A DNA stretch of 64,000 bases from UBA6019 sp035535055 (lineage in GTDB: Bacteria; Chloroflexota; Dormibacteria; Dormibacterales; Dormibacteraceae): positions 26,081 to 90,080 of the forward strand of contig DATLQT010000062.1 of assembly GCA_035535055.1 (NCBI GenBank). The letters run 5' to 3'. Positions 23,776 through 31,031 of the stretch are shown here, piece by piece. Within the stretch, counting starts at the first letter, position 1. Every line of letters starts with the position of its first letter. The notes below the pieces were generated by a model. The model saw only the letters and a list, made by a program, of their open reading frames with translations. It was not told where the DNA came from and did no database searches. The translations under genes and the position numbers were made by a program.

Positions 23776-24836
23776 GCGCGCACCAGCGGGGCCAGGATCG
23801 ACCTGAGCACCGTCTCGGCGCGCACCACGTCAACCTCGGTCGTGCTCCAGCTGGCGGTCAGCCGCAGGCTGGAGAGGGAGTCCTCGAGCGAGAAGCCCAT
23901 CGCCAGCAGCACGTGTGAGGGGTCCAGCGACCCGCTGGCGCAGGCGGAGCCGCTGGAGGCGGCCAGGCCGGCGAGGTCGAGCGCCAGCAGCAGGTCCTCC
24001 CCCCGCGTCCCGCTGAAGGTGGCGGAGGCGTGGCCGGGAAGCGAGCGCTCGGCGCCCGTGAGGCGGCCGCCGGCCGCGGCAAGGGCGCGCCGAAGACGCT
24101 GGCCGAGAGGCCGGACGACGGCGCTCCAGCCCTCCCGGCGCTCGGCGCAGATCGTCAGTGCGGTCGCCATCGCGACGGCGGACCGGACATCCTCCCACCC
24201 GGCTCGCCTGCCTCGCTCTTGGGGCCCGCCGTACATCAGCGGTTCGAGTCGGGTCCCGGAGCGCACGAAGAGCAGCCCGCCCTGGCCGGCGCCGAGCTTG
24301 TGGCCGGAAAGTGAGGCGAGGTCGATGCCACGCAGGTCGAGGTCGAGCCACTGCGCTCCCTGGCAGGCGTCGAGGTGGACCAGGGCTCCGGGGGCGTGGA
24401 TGCGAGGTTGGATGGTGCCGACCTCGTTGTTGGCGAGCGAGGTCGACACCAGCCCGGCGTTTGGCAGGTGGGCTTCCGAATTGAGGCCGTCCTGCCCGAC
24501 CGGGAGGATCTCGGTCCGCCTCCCCTCCAGCTGCAGTCGCCGGACGGCTCCCAGCACCGCCTGGTGTTCCGCGGCCCAGGTGACGACGGAGGCCCCCGGT
24601 GGAAGCCGTCGGCCGGCGCCGAGGAGGGCGAGGTTGACCGCCTCGGTGCCGGAGGAGGTGAAGACGATCTCCGCCGGCTCCACGCCCAGCGCCCGGGCGG
24701 CGTCGTCGCGCGCCGCGTCGAGTGCGGCCAGCGCCCTCTGGCCCTCGGCGTGGGGGCTGGAGGCGTTACCGCGGGGGACCGCCTCGAGGGCTTGCACCAC
24801 CTCGGGGAGCACCCAGGTGCCGGCGGCGTGGTCCAG
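23772..24836 (-). CDS. Cysteine desulfurase (NifS/IscS-like), start codon unclear
   Basis: PLP enzyme that removes sulfur from cysteine. It has AEHQAVLGAVRR, VSTSLANNEVGTIQP, HLDACQGAQW, the PLP lysine in SGHKLGAGQGG, and the active-site Cys in SSGSACASGSLDPSHVLLAMG. The conserved N terminus reads VYLDHAAGT, but no ATG, GTG or TTG lies within 30 codons upstream of it; the first is an ATG at 24941, deep inside the previous gene. The CTG at 24836 (the Leu of VYLDH) with AGGCGG upstream is given as a provisional start. Next to xdhC, it probably sulfurates molybdenum cofactor. Confidence 0.85.
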   Translation of the reverse strand: MDHAAGTWVLPEVVQALEAVPRGNASSPHAEGQRALAALDAARDDAARALGVEPAEIVFTSSGTEAVNLALLGAGRRLPPGASVVTWAAEHQAVLGAVRRLQLEGRRTEILPVGQDGLNSEAHLPNAGLVSTSLANNEVGTIQPRIHAPGALVHLDACQGAQWLDLDLRGIDLASLSGHKLGAGQGGLLFVRSGTRLEPLMYGGPQERGRRAGWEDVRSAVAMATALTICAERREGWSAVVRPLGQRLRRALAAAGGRLTGAERSLPGHASATFSGTRGEDLLLALDLAGLAASSGSACASGSLDPSHVLLAMGFSLEDSLSSLRLTASWSTTEVDVVRAETVLRSILAPLVRA

Positions 24837-24855
24837 GTAGACCCGGTCCGCCTGG

Positions 24856-25230
24856 CTAGCGGCTTCGGTGGGGAGCCTTGAGAAGTTCGTCGAGCGAGCC
24901 CTCGAAGTCCTTGAGGAGGAGGTGGAGATCGAGGATCTCATCCGGCTCGATGGGCCCGGCTCCAGTGCTGGGGGAGGGTGAGGAGAGTACGTCGTGGATG
25001 ACGAGCTCGTCGTCCTCCTCCAGTAGCGCGTTGACGCCGCTGCCCTGGATCGCGAGTACGACCACGAAGCTGACCTTGCAGGCCGCACAGGTGACCTGGA
25101 CTGTGAACCGGTCTTCCTGGTGGTTGAGCATCCGGACCTCGCAGGCCCGCAGGTTGCGGCCACAGACCGGGCAGTTGTAGTAGCGCGCTCGGTCTCGGAT
25201 GTATTCGATCATGCTCATCCTTGAGCCCAT
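24856..25230 (-). CDS. Small zinc-ribbon protein of unknown function
   Basis: A 124-aa protein. The N-terminal 70 residues have CPVCGRNLRACEV and CAACKVSF, a likely zinc ribbon. The C-terminal part is acidic and probably disordered then helical (DEILDLHLLLKDFEGSLDELLK). I do not recognise a characterised family. ATG at 25230 with GAGGGGGG upstream; it overlaps the cupin stop as TAATG. It sits between the cupin and cysteine desulfurase genes in one operon. Confidence 0.7.
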   Translation of the reverse strand: MGSRMSMIEYIRDRARYYNCPVCGRNLRACEVRMLNHQEDRFTVQVTCAACKVSFVVVLAIQGSGVNALLEEDDELVIHDVLSSPSPSTGAGPIEPDEILDLHLLLKDFEGSLDELLKAPHRSR

Positions 25231-25553
25231 TATGCCCCCCTCTTAGCCTTCGCCTGCCCCTCGATGCAGGAAACGCCCGCGGCGCCGACCTGCGCCGAAT
25301 GGGAGGTTCCGGGCGGAAGTTCGAGGCGGTCCCCGGGGCCTAGCTCGAGACGCTCCCCGGATGGCAGGAGGTCGAACCCGATGGAACCTCTGAGGCAATA
25401 GAGGATCTTGCGGTAGGGGTGGCTATGGGCGTCATAGACGCGGCCGGGGCCGTCCGACCACGAATAGCAGGAGTGCGCTTCGGCCTCAAGCCGCCGTCGG
25501 ATCTCGCTTTCGTCGATCATCAAGTCCGTCGAGATGATGCCCGTAGATGCCAC
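25230..25553 (-). CDS. Cupin-domain protein
   Basis: A 107-aa single cupin. The metal-binding motif 1 region is DAHSHPYRKILYCLRGSIGFDL, and motif 2 is LELGPGDRLELPPGTSHSAQVG. Such small cupins bind metals or act as sugar/acid isomerase or sensor domains; the substrate is unknown. GTG start at 25553, with an in-frame ATG at 25520 as alternative. First gene of the cupin-zinc ribbon-desulfurase-xdhC operon, and divergent from larB. Confidence 0.8.
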   Translation of the reverse strand: MASTGIISTDLMIDESEIRRRLEAEAHSCYSWSDGPGRVYDAHSHPYRKILYCLRGSIGFDLLPSGERLELGPGDRLELPPGTSHSAQVGAAGVSCIEGQAKAKRGA

Positions 25554-25565
25554 CTGGAGGTGGCG

Positions 25566-26405
25566 ATGAGGCGGATGCTGGCCCGGCTACGAGCGGGCGA
25601 GCTCAGCGTTGACGAGGCGCTGGAGGAGATCCGTCGCACACAGCTGGTGGAGCTGGCGGGGCACGCGCGGCTCGACCTCGGCCGGAGCGCGCGGAGAGGG
25701 ATACCGGAGGTTGTCCTCGCGGCCGGCAAGGCGCCCGCCGAGGCGGCCGGGCTGATCTTGGCACTGGCCCGGGAGCAGGGTCAGGGCCTGGGCAGCCGTC
25801 TTTCACCGGACCACTGGGCAGAGCTGGAGGGTCGCGTCGGGGAGCTGACACTCTTGCGCTACGGGCCCACCTCCGCGTTGGTCAGGTCTCCTCGCTGGGA
25901 GGCTGAGCCGACCGGCGGACGGGCGGGGATCGTCACCGCCGGCACCTCCGACCTGGGTGCCGCCGAGGAGGCCCGGATGGTGATGGAGGCGGCCGGGGTC
26001 GAGGTCAAAACCGTGTTCGACGTCGGCGTGGCAGGCCTCCACCGCCTGCTCGAGCCGCTGGGCGAGCTGGTCGGCTGGAGGGCCGATGTGCTGGTGGTGG
26101 CGGCGGGGATGGACGGCGTCCTCCCGGGCGTGGTCGCCGGCCTTGTCGACGCCCCGGTGATCGGGTTGCCGATTGCGACGGGCTACGGAGCGGGCGGCGA
26201 GGGCGAGGCAGCCCTGCTGACGATGCTCCAGTCCTGCTCCACCGGCCTCACCGTGGTCAACATCGGCAACGGCATCGGCGCCGGAACCGCCGCGGCGCTC
26301 ATCGCCCGCCGGGCCGCCGCAGCAAGGCGACCACCGCCACCACCAGCGCGAGCACGGCGAGGAGCGCGATCAGGGCCAGGAGGCCGAGCCCGAGCAGGTA
26401 GCTGA
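25566..26405 (+). CDS. larB: LarB, pyridinium-3,5-biscarboxylic acid mononucleotide synthase
   Basis: First enzyme of the nickel-pincer nucleotide cofactor pathway, which carboxylates nicotinic acid adenine dinucleotide. Family marks are the PurE-like C-terminal domain with GIVTAGTSDLGAAEEA, VKTVFDVGVAGLHRLL, VVAAGMDGVLPGVVAGLVDAPVIGLP and GNGIGAGTAAALIAR. ATG at 25566 with GGAGGT four bases upstream. The last 35 residues are an Arg/Pro-rich tail that runs 107 bp antisense into the next gene. larC lies 9 kb away; larE and larA are not in the window. Confidence 0.93.
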   Translation: MRRMLARLRAGELSVDEALEEIRRTQLVELAGHARLDLGRSARRGIPEVVLAAGKAPAEAAGLILALAREQGQGLGSRLSPDHWAELEGRVGELTLLRYGPTSALVRSPRWEAEPTGGRAGIVTAGTSDLGAAEEARMVMEAAGVEVKTVFDVGVAGLHRLLEPLGELVGWRADVLVVAAGMDGVLPGVVAGLVDAPVIGLPIATGYGAGGEGEAALLTMLQSCSTGLTVVNIGNGIGAGTAAALIARRAAAARRPPPPPARARRGARSGPGGRARAGS

Positions 26406-26547
26406 GGGCCGCGCCGGTCCGGCTCGCGAAGGTCAGGCCGAGGACCAGGGCCAGCAGCAGCACGGCCACCAGCAGGCCCGGGAATCCCCGCCGCTGGCGA
26501 CCCCAGAAGAACAGCCAGAGGCGGCTCGGCCGCCGCTTCTCCTTCAG
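26299..26547 (-). CDS. Small membrane protein, probable CTG start
   Basis: An 82-aa protein with two predicted membrane helices (GLLVAVLLLALVLGLTF and YLLGLGLLALIALLAVLALV) and basic ends; no recognised family. A CTG at 26547 overlaps the stop of the HAD gene as CTGA and has GGAGG seven bases upstream, which is a good ribosome-binding site. A GTG at 26574 in the same frame is the conventional alternative, but would lie inside the HAD gene. The gene overlaps larB on the other strand by 107 bp. Confidence 0.6.
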   Translation of the reverse strand: MKEKRRPSRLWLFFWGRQRRGFPGLLVAVLLLALVLGLTFASRTGAALSYLLGLGLLALIALLAVLALVVAVVALLRRPGGR

Positions 26548-27239
26548 AGCAGGTCCTCCAGCTCGACCAGCCACCCGATGGTCGGCACGCCCGGCGCCGG
26601 CTGCGCCCGGCTGAGCTCCGTGCAGACGACCGCCCGCATCCCGACCGCGAGCGGCCCCTCGTAATCCTCACGAGGCCGGTCTCCGACGAAGAGGACCGAC
26701 CCCGGTTCGACTCCCAGTTCGGCGGCGGCCGCCAGGTAGGGCTCGGGCGTCGGCTTGCGGCGGCCGATTGCCGACGAGAAGACGATCGCATCCATCCGCT
26801 CCCCGATTCCGTTGCCTTTCAGCTGGCGCGCCATCATCTCCGGCGGGAAGGGCGCGTTGGAGCAGATGCCGGTCAAGAGCCTTCGGCTGCGGAGACGATC
26901 GAGCAGGTCCAGCGCGCCCGGAGCGACGGTGACGCTGGCGTCCCAGCAGCTCTGTTCGAGATCGAGAATGCGGTAGAGGACCTCGTCGGGCAGGTCTAGA
27001 CCGGCCCGCAGCCAGGCCCTCCGGTAAAAGGCGAGGTAGTCCACCTCGTCCTCTGAGGCGAGCCCGTCCAGGTCCTCTTCGAGCGGATGTAGAACGTGGA
27101 ACATCAACCACTCGGCGGTCGGTGGGTCGTCGCCCAGCCACGGCCGGACGCCTTCGAGGACGCCCATCAGCGCCTCGGTCGGATACTCGAATGTCACCAG
27201 GGTCAGGCCGTAGTCGAAGAGGACTGCTTCGGTTCGCAT
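26544..27239 (-). CDS. HAD-family hydrolase
   Basis: A 231-aa HAD-superfamily phosphatase-like protein. Motif I is LFDYGLTLV, where the usual second Asp of DxD is Gly (DYG), as in several HAD subfamilies. Motif II is GICSNAPF, motif III includes the Lys in GRRKPTPEPY, and motif IV is FVGDRPREDYEGPLAVGM. Substrate unknown. ATG start at 27239; an 18-bp spacer separates it from the divergent moaC. Confidence 0.85.
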   Translation of the reverse strand: MRTEAVLFDYGLTLVTFEYPTEALMGVLEGVRPWLGDDPPTAEWLMFHVLHPLEEDLDGLASEDEVDYLAFYRRAWLRAGLDLPDEVLYRILDLEQSCWDASVTVAPGALDLLDRLRSRRLLTGICSNAPFPPEMMARQLKGNGIGERMDAIVFSSAIGRRKPTPEPYLAAAAELGVEPGSVLFVGDRPREDYEGPLAVGMRAVVCTELSRAQPAPGVPTIGWLVELEDLL

Positions 27240-27257
27240 CTGTGGTACTACAGTGTC
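27240..27257. promoter_or_regulatory. 18-bp bidirectional promoter region between a HAD gene and moaC
   Basis: The whole spacer contains CTGTGGTACTACAG (27240-27253), a near-palindrome. On the plus strand TACTAC (27246-27251) is 6 bases before the moaC GTG; on the minus strand TAGTAC is 5 bases before the HAD ATG. Both transcripts would be leaderless. Confidence 0.4.
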
Positions 27258-27740
27258 GTGTCCTCGCGCCTGACCCACCTCGACGAGTCGGGAGCCGCCC
27301 GGATGGTCGACGTCGGAGCCAAACCGGAGACGCGCCGGGAAGCCACCGCCGAGTGTCTGGTGAGGATGGCCCCGGCCACCCTGCGGGCCCTGCGAGAATC
27401 CGAGCTCGCCAAGGGTGACGCGCTCGGCGTGGCGCGGGTGGCCGGCATCATGGCCGCCAAGCGGACCTCCGAGTTGATACCGCTCTGCCACCCGCTGCCG
27501 ATCACCTCTGTACGGATCGACTTCGAGCCGCGCGACGACTCGGTCCGGATCCTCGCGACGGCGCGGGTTACCGGACGGACCGGAGTCGAGATGGAGGCCC
27601 TCACGGCAGCATCGGTCGCGGGCCTTACCGTGATCGACATGGTGAAGGGGCTCGAGCCGGGCGTCTGGCTGGAGAGCATCCGCCTGCTCGAGAAAAGCGG
27701 CGGCAAGAGCGGGACCTGGAAACGCCAACCGCCTGGGTGA
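27258..27740 (+). CDS. moaC: Cyclic pyranopterin monophosphate synthase MoaC
   Basis: Second step of molybdenum-cofactor synthesis, forming cPMP after MoaA. The 160-aa protein has MVDVGAKPETRREATA, GIMAAKRTSELIPLCHPLPI, GVEMEALTAASVAGLTVIDMVKG, all diagnostic of MoaC. GTG at 27258 is preceded directly by a -10-like sequence. It overlaps mog by 4 bp (GTGA). Together with the nearby xdhC/desulfurase genes it indicates molybdenum hydroxylases in this organism. Confidence 0.95.
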   Translation: MSSRLTHLDESGAARMVDVGAKPETRREATAECLVRMAPATLRALRESELAKGDALGVARVAGIMAAKRTSELIPLCHPLPITSVRIDFEPRDDSVRILATARVTGRTGVEMEALTAASVAGLTVIDMVKGLEPGVWLESIRLLEKSGGKSGTWKRQPPG

Positions 27741-28189
27741 TCACCGTCAGCGATCGCTGCTCCGCCGGCCAGGCGGAGGACCGGAGCGGGCCGGCGCTGG
27801 CGCACATGCTTGAAGAGGCCGGCTTTCCGGTCGTCGGCCGCTCCCTGGTCCCCGACGAGGTGGCCGAGATCCGGGCCGCGCTCCGCGAGGCGGGGGCCGA
27901 CCTCGTCGTGAGCACCGGGGGCACCGGCCTCGCCGCCCGCGACGTCACACCCCAGGCCACCTCGATGGAGATCGACTACGAGGTGCCCGGGCTGGCGGAG
28001 GAGATACGCCGGGTCGGCGTCGCCTCCACCCCGATGGCGGTTCTGTCGCGGGGACTGGCGGCGGTCCGCGGCCGGAGCCTCGTTCTCAACCTGCCGGGCA
28101 GCGAGCGCGGCGCCACCGAGTCCCTGGCGGCCGTGCTACCGGTGCTCGGGCACGCTCTCCAGCAGCTCGCCGGGCGCACCGAGCACTGA
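27737..28189 (+). CDS. MogA/MoaB-family molybdopterin adenylyltransferase
   Basis: A 150-aa MPT-binding protein that adenylylates molybdopterin before metal insertion. Marks are ITVSDRCSAGQAEDRSGPAL, VVSTGGTGLAARDVTPQAT and LNLPGSERGATESL. The GTG at 27737 overlaps the moaC stop as GTGA. A CTG seven codons upstream would add ETPTAW before the first strand and cannot be excluded. MoaB and MogA cannot be told apart by eye. Confidence 0.92.
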   Translation: MITVSDRCSAGQAEDRSGPALAHMLEEAGFPVVGRSLVPDEVAEIRAALREAGADLVVSTGGTGLAARDVTPQATSMEIDYEVPGLAEEIRRVGVASTPMAVLSRGLAAVRGRSLVLNLPGSERGATESLAAVLPVLGHALQQLAGRTEH

Positions 28190-28206
28190 AGGCCGGGAAT
28201 GGCGGC

Positions 28207-28887
28207 GTGATCAACCTTAACTCCGACCTTGCCGAGGGCGCGGGTCACGACGAGGAGATCCTGGCGTCCATCGACAGCGCCAATGTCTGCTGCGGAGTCC
28301 ACGCCGGCTCGATCAGCGAGACGATCCGAATCGCGCGGCGCTGCGCCGCGCTGGGCGTCGAGTTGGGCGCCCATCCGGGCTACGACGACCGCGCCAACTA
28401 CGGCCGCGTCGAGACCCGCATCGGCCTCGACGACTACGAGGCGCTGGTGTCGGCCCAGGTCGCCGCGCTCGCTGCGGTCGCTCCGATCGCCTACATCAAG
28501 GCCCACGGGGCGCTTTATCACCGAGCGCAGGGCGATCCGGACGCCGCCGCCGCGCTGGCGCGGATCGCCGCCCGTCACGGCGTGGGATTGGTCGGCCAGC
28601 CAGGCTTCGGGATCCTGGCGGCCGCCGCCAACGCCGGTGTGCCCGGCTACCGCGAGGGCTACGCGGATCGCGCCTACCTCGCCGACGGCAGTCTCAAGCC
28701 GCGCTCCCAACCGGGCGCGGTATTGAGCCCCGCCGAGGCGGTCGAGCAGGCCATCCGGCTGGCCCGGTCGGGCGACTTCGACACCATCTGCCTGCACGGC
28801 GACTCGCCGGGCTCGGAGACGGTCGCGGAGGCGGTCCGCGCGGGCCTCGCGAAGGCTGGGCTCACCACCGGCCACCTGCGCCGCTAA
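28207..28887 (+). CDS. pxpA: 5-oxoprolinase subunit A (LamB/YcsF family)
   Basis: A 226-aa LamB/YcsF protein, now known as PxpA, which with PxpB and PxpC hydrolyses 5-oxoproline to glutamate using ATP. Marks are NLNSDLAEG, SANVCCGVHAGS, ELGAHPGYDD, YIKAHGALYH, EGYADRAYLADGSL and ICLHGDSPG. GTG start at 28207. pxpB and pxpC are on the opposite strand 0.5 kb away, separated by the peroxiredoxin gene, whereas they are often adjacent to pxpA in one operon. Confidence 0.93.
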   Translation: MINLNSDLAEGAGHDEEILASIDSANVCCGVHAGSISETIRIARRCAALGVELGAHPGYDDRANYGRVETRIGLDDYEALVSAQVAALAAVAPIAYIKAHGALYHRAQGDPDAAAALARIAARHGVGLVGQPGFGILAAAANAGVPGYREGYADRAYLADGSLKPRSQPGAVLSPAEAVEQAIRLARSGDFDTICLHGDSPGSETVAEAVRAGLAKAGLTTGHLRR

Positions 28888-28900
28888 CCTTTTGGCTGGA

Positions 28901-29440
28901 ATGCTGGACGTAGGAGACGTCGCACCTGATTTCGAGCTGCCCGGGACGGCAGGTGCGCCGGTGCGGCTCTCGGAGGCCGTGAAGCGCAACCGCGCCACCG
29001 TCATCGCCTTCTACGTCCTCGACTTCACGCCCGGTTGAAGGAACGAGCTTTCCGAGTTTCGGAACCACTACGACACGTTCCAGAAGGCCGGGATCGGCAT
29101 CTTCGGCGTCAGCGTCGACAGCGTCTACTCCCACGGCGCCTTCGCCCGAGAGCTGGGCGGGCTCCCCTACGAGCTGATCGCCGACTTCGAGCGCAAGACG
29201 GTCGACGCCTGGGGGGTCCGGCGCACCGACCTCGAGGGCTATGACGGCGTCCCTCGGCGCACCGTCTTCATCCTTGACCCGGAGATGAAGGTGCGCTGGC
29301 GCTGGGTCACCAGCCCCGAGCAGCGCCTGCCGGACACCGAGGAGATCCTGGCCGAGGGCAAGAGGGTAGCCGGCGAGACGAAGGGCAAAGCCACCTCGAA
29401 GCTCAACAAGGCCGCGCCCAAAAAGCCCGCAAAAGGCTAG
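28901..29440 (+). CDS. Probable selenocysteine-containing peroxiredoxin (in-frame UGA at codon 46)
   Basis: A thioredoxin-fold peroxiredoxin of 179 residues if UGA is read through. The first 45 codons give LDVGDVAPDFELPG and VIAFYVLDFTPG. The next codon is TGA (29036-29038), then RNELSEFRNHYDTFQ, IFGVSVDSV and VPRRTVFILDPE continue in the same frame to TAG at 29440. In AhpC/Bcp-type peroxiredoxins the peroxidatic Cys follows FTPG (FTPGC), so UGA sits exactly there. The protein has no Cys. A hairpin follows the UGA. A nonsense mutation is the alternative, but the downstream frame is well conserved. GGA-rich leader; 13 bp after pxpA. Confidence 0.85.
29036..29081 (+). promoter_or_regulatory. 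Candidate bacterial SECIS element
   Basis: UGA at 29036-29038 is followed by a two-part hairpin. The outer stem GGAACG (29040-29045) pairs with CGTTCC (29076-29081). The inner stem TTCCGA (29050-29055) pairs with TCGGAA (29059-29064) around the triloop GTT. The apical loop is 18 bases past the UGA, as in known bacterial SECIS elements, which lie directly downstream and expose a G and U in the loop for SelB. Confidence 0.6.
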
Positions 29441-30396
29441 GCGATCTCGTCCAGTCCGAGCCACTGCGCCCGCCACCGCTGCTGGGCATCGGTCACCGAC
29501 ACCTCCCGGAAGCTCAGGCGGTCCCCGGGCAGCAGCTGGGCCGCCAGTGGCAGGGCGGCGCGGGTGACCGCGAGGATGACCGGGTAGCCTCCGGCGGTCT
29601 GGTGGTCGGCCATCAGCAGGATCGGCTGGCCGCCGATCGGCAGCTGCACGGCGCCGGCCGTGAGGCCGATGGATAAGAGCTCACTGCCGGTCACCTCGAG
29701 CTGCGGTCCCTCGAGCCGGAAGCCCATCCGGTCCGCGTCGCGGCTGACCTCGAAGGACGCCTTCCAGGCCACCGATCGCGAGGCCCTTGAGAGGCGCGCG
29801 TGGTGCGGCCCCACGATGGCGTCGAGCGCTGGCTCCCGGCTGTAGTCGGGCCGCAGCCGGCGCGCGAGGTGACGGCCGGCGATCAGCGGCCTCGGCGCCG
29901 GGGCGCCCAGCCCCAGCGAGTCCCCGGCCTCCAGCGTGCGACCCTCGAAGCCTCCCTTCTCGACCAGGAGGTAGGTGGAGGCCGAAGCGAGCCAGCGAGA
30001 TGCGGCAAGGCCGCCGGCCACGGAGATGTAGCAGCGGGCGCCCGAGCGGCGTCCGGCGAAGGAGAGGCGCCCACCGGCGGGCAGATAGACACCCGTCCAG
30101 AGCGGGATCTTGGCGCCGTTGACGGTGGGAGTGAAGTCGGCGCCGGTGACCGCCACCAGGCACGGCTGCAGCGCCAGGAGGGTGGGGCCGGTGAGCGCGC
30201 ATTCGAGCGCCGCCGCCCCCTCGGGGTTGCCCACCAGCCGGTTGGCTGCCGCGAGCGCGAAGCGGTCCATGGCGCCCGATGGCGGTACGCCGAACTTGCG
30301 GTGACCGGGCCGCCCGAGGTCTTGGATCGTCGTCAGTAGTCCCGGCTTCTCGACTCGGAGGACCGACTCGACCAGCCCGGCGCGCGTCGGGCTCAC
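29437..30396 (-). CDS. pxpC: 5-oxoprolinase subunit C (biotin-dependent carboxyltransferase-like, AHS2)
   Basis: A 319-aa PxpC protein of the AHS2/KipA family. Marks are TTIQDLGRPGHRKFGVPPSGAMD, AANRLVGNPEGAAALECAL, GARCYISVAGG and LPIGGQPILLMADHQTAGGYP. It forms the 5-oxoprolinase with PxpA and PxpB. The GTG start overlaps the pxpB stop (GTGA). The end overlaps the convergent peroxiredoxin gene by 4 bp. Confidence 0.94.
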   Translation of the reverse strand: MSPTRAGLVESVLRVEKPGLLTTIQDLGRPGHRKFGVPPSGAMDRFALAAANRLVGNPEGAAALECALTGPTLLALQPCLVAVTGADFTPTVNGAKIPLWTGVYLPAGGRLSFAGRRSGARCYISVAGGLAASRWLASASTYLLVEKGGFEGRTLEAGDSLGLGAPAPRPLIAGRHLARRLRPDYSREPALDAIVGPHHARLSRASRSVAWKASFEVSRDADRMGFRLEGPQLEVTGSELLSIGLTAGAVQLPIGGQPILLMADHQTAGGYPVILAVTRAALPLAAQLLPGDRLSFREVSVTDAQQRWRAQWLGLDEIA

Positions 30397-31031
30397 GGGG
30401 TGCCGATCGGGTGGAACTTCACGCGGTCTCCGGGCTGGAGCAGGCTGGGCGGGTCGTTGTCGGGCAGGAACATCGGCATCGAGGTCCGGCCGAGCAGGTG
30501 CCAGCCGCCAGGCGTGGGCAGCGGGTAGATGCCGGTCTGCTCACCGGCGATCGCCACCGAGCCCGCCGGGACGTGGGTGCGGGGCACCCGTCGCCGCGGC
30601 AGGTTGAGCGCGGCCGGCAGCGGGCCCAGGTAGGCGAAGCCCGGCACGAAGCCGACCATGAAGACGCGGTAGATGGGTTTGGCGTGGAGGGCGACAAGCT
30701 CAGCGATGGTCATCCCGAGGAGCTGCGCTGACTCCGCCAGGTCCGGGCCGTCGTAGGTGACCGGGATCCGGTGCAGGCGCCCGCTCGGCCCCACCCTCGG
30801 CTTGGTCTGGAGCAGCTTTCCGATGGCCGCCCGGAGCGCCGAGTAGCTGGTCCTCTCGGGGTCGTAGTGCACCGTGACCGTCGAGTAGCCGGCAAACGCC
30901 TCTCTCACTCCGGAGCGTTTTTCGAGCGCGGCCGCCAGCGCGTGGCAGCGAGCGTTGAGCGCGGTGTCGATGCGGGAGCCGAGCTCGACCAGCATGGCGG
31001 CGTCGCCCAGGGGCCACGTCCTCTCCGTCAT
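30393..31031 (-). CDS. pxpB: 5-oxoprolinase subunit B (AHS1/KipI family)
   Basis: A 212-aa PxpB protein. It starts TERTWPLGDAAMLVELG and has the family marks GYSTVTVHYDPERTSY, YRVFMVGFVPGFAYLGPLP, PRTHVPAGSVAIAGEQTGIYPLPTPGGW and PGDRVKF. The ATG at 31031 overlaps the stop of a membrane protein gene (ATGA). The longer open frame upstream is antisense-like and not part of the gene. Confidence 0.94.
   Translation of the reverse strand: MTERTWPLGDAAMLVELGSRIDTALNARCHALAAALEKRSGVREAFAGYSTVTVHYDPERTSYSALRAAIGKLLQTKPRVGPSGRLHRIPVTYDGPDLAESAQLLGMTIAELVALHAKPIYRVFMVGFVPGFAYLGPLPAALNLPRRRVPRTHVPAGSVAIAGEQTGIYPLPTPGGWHLLGRTSMPMFLPDNDPPSLLQPGDRVKFHPIGTP

Noticed and set aside
29035..29244. Separate short ORF at 29035-29244 downstream of the peroxiredoxin UGA
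   Set aside because: It is in another frame and Arg-rich, a shadow of the read-through peroxiredoxin frame.
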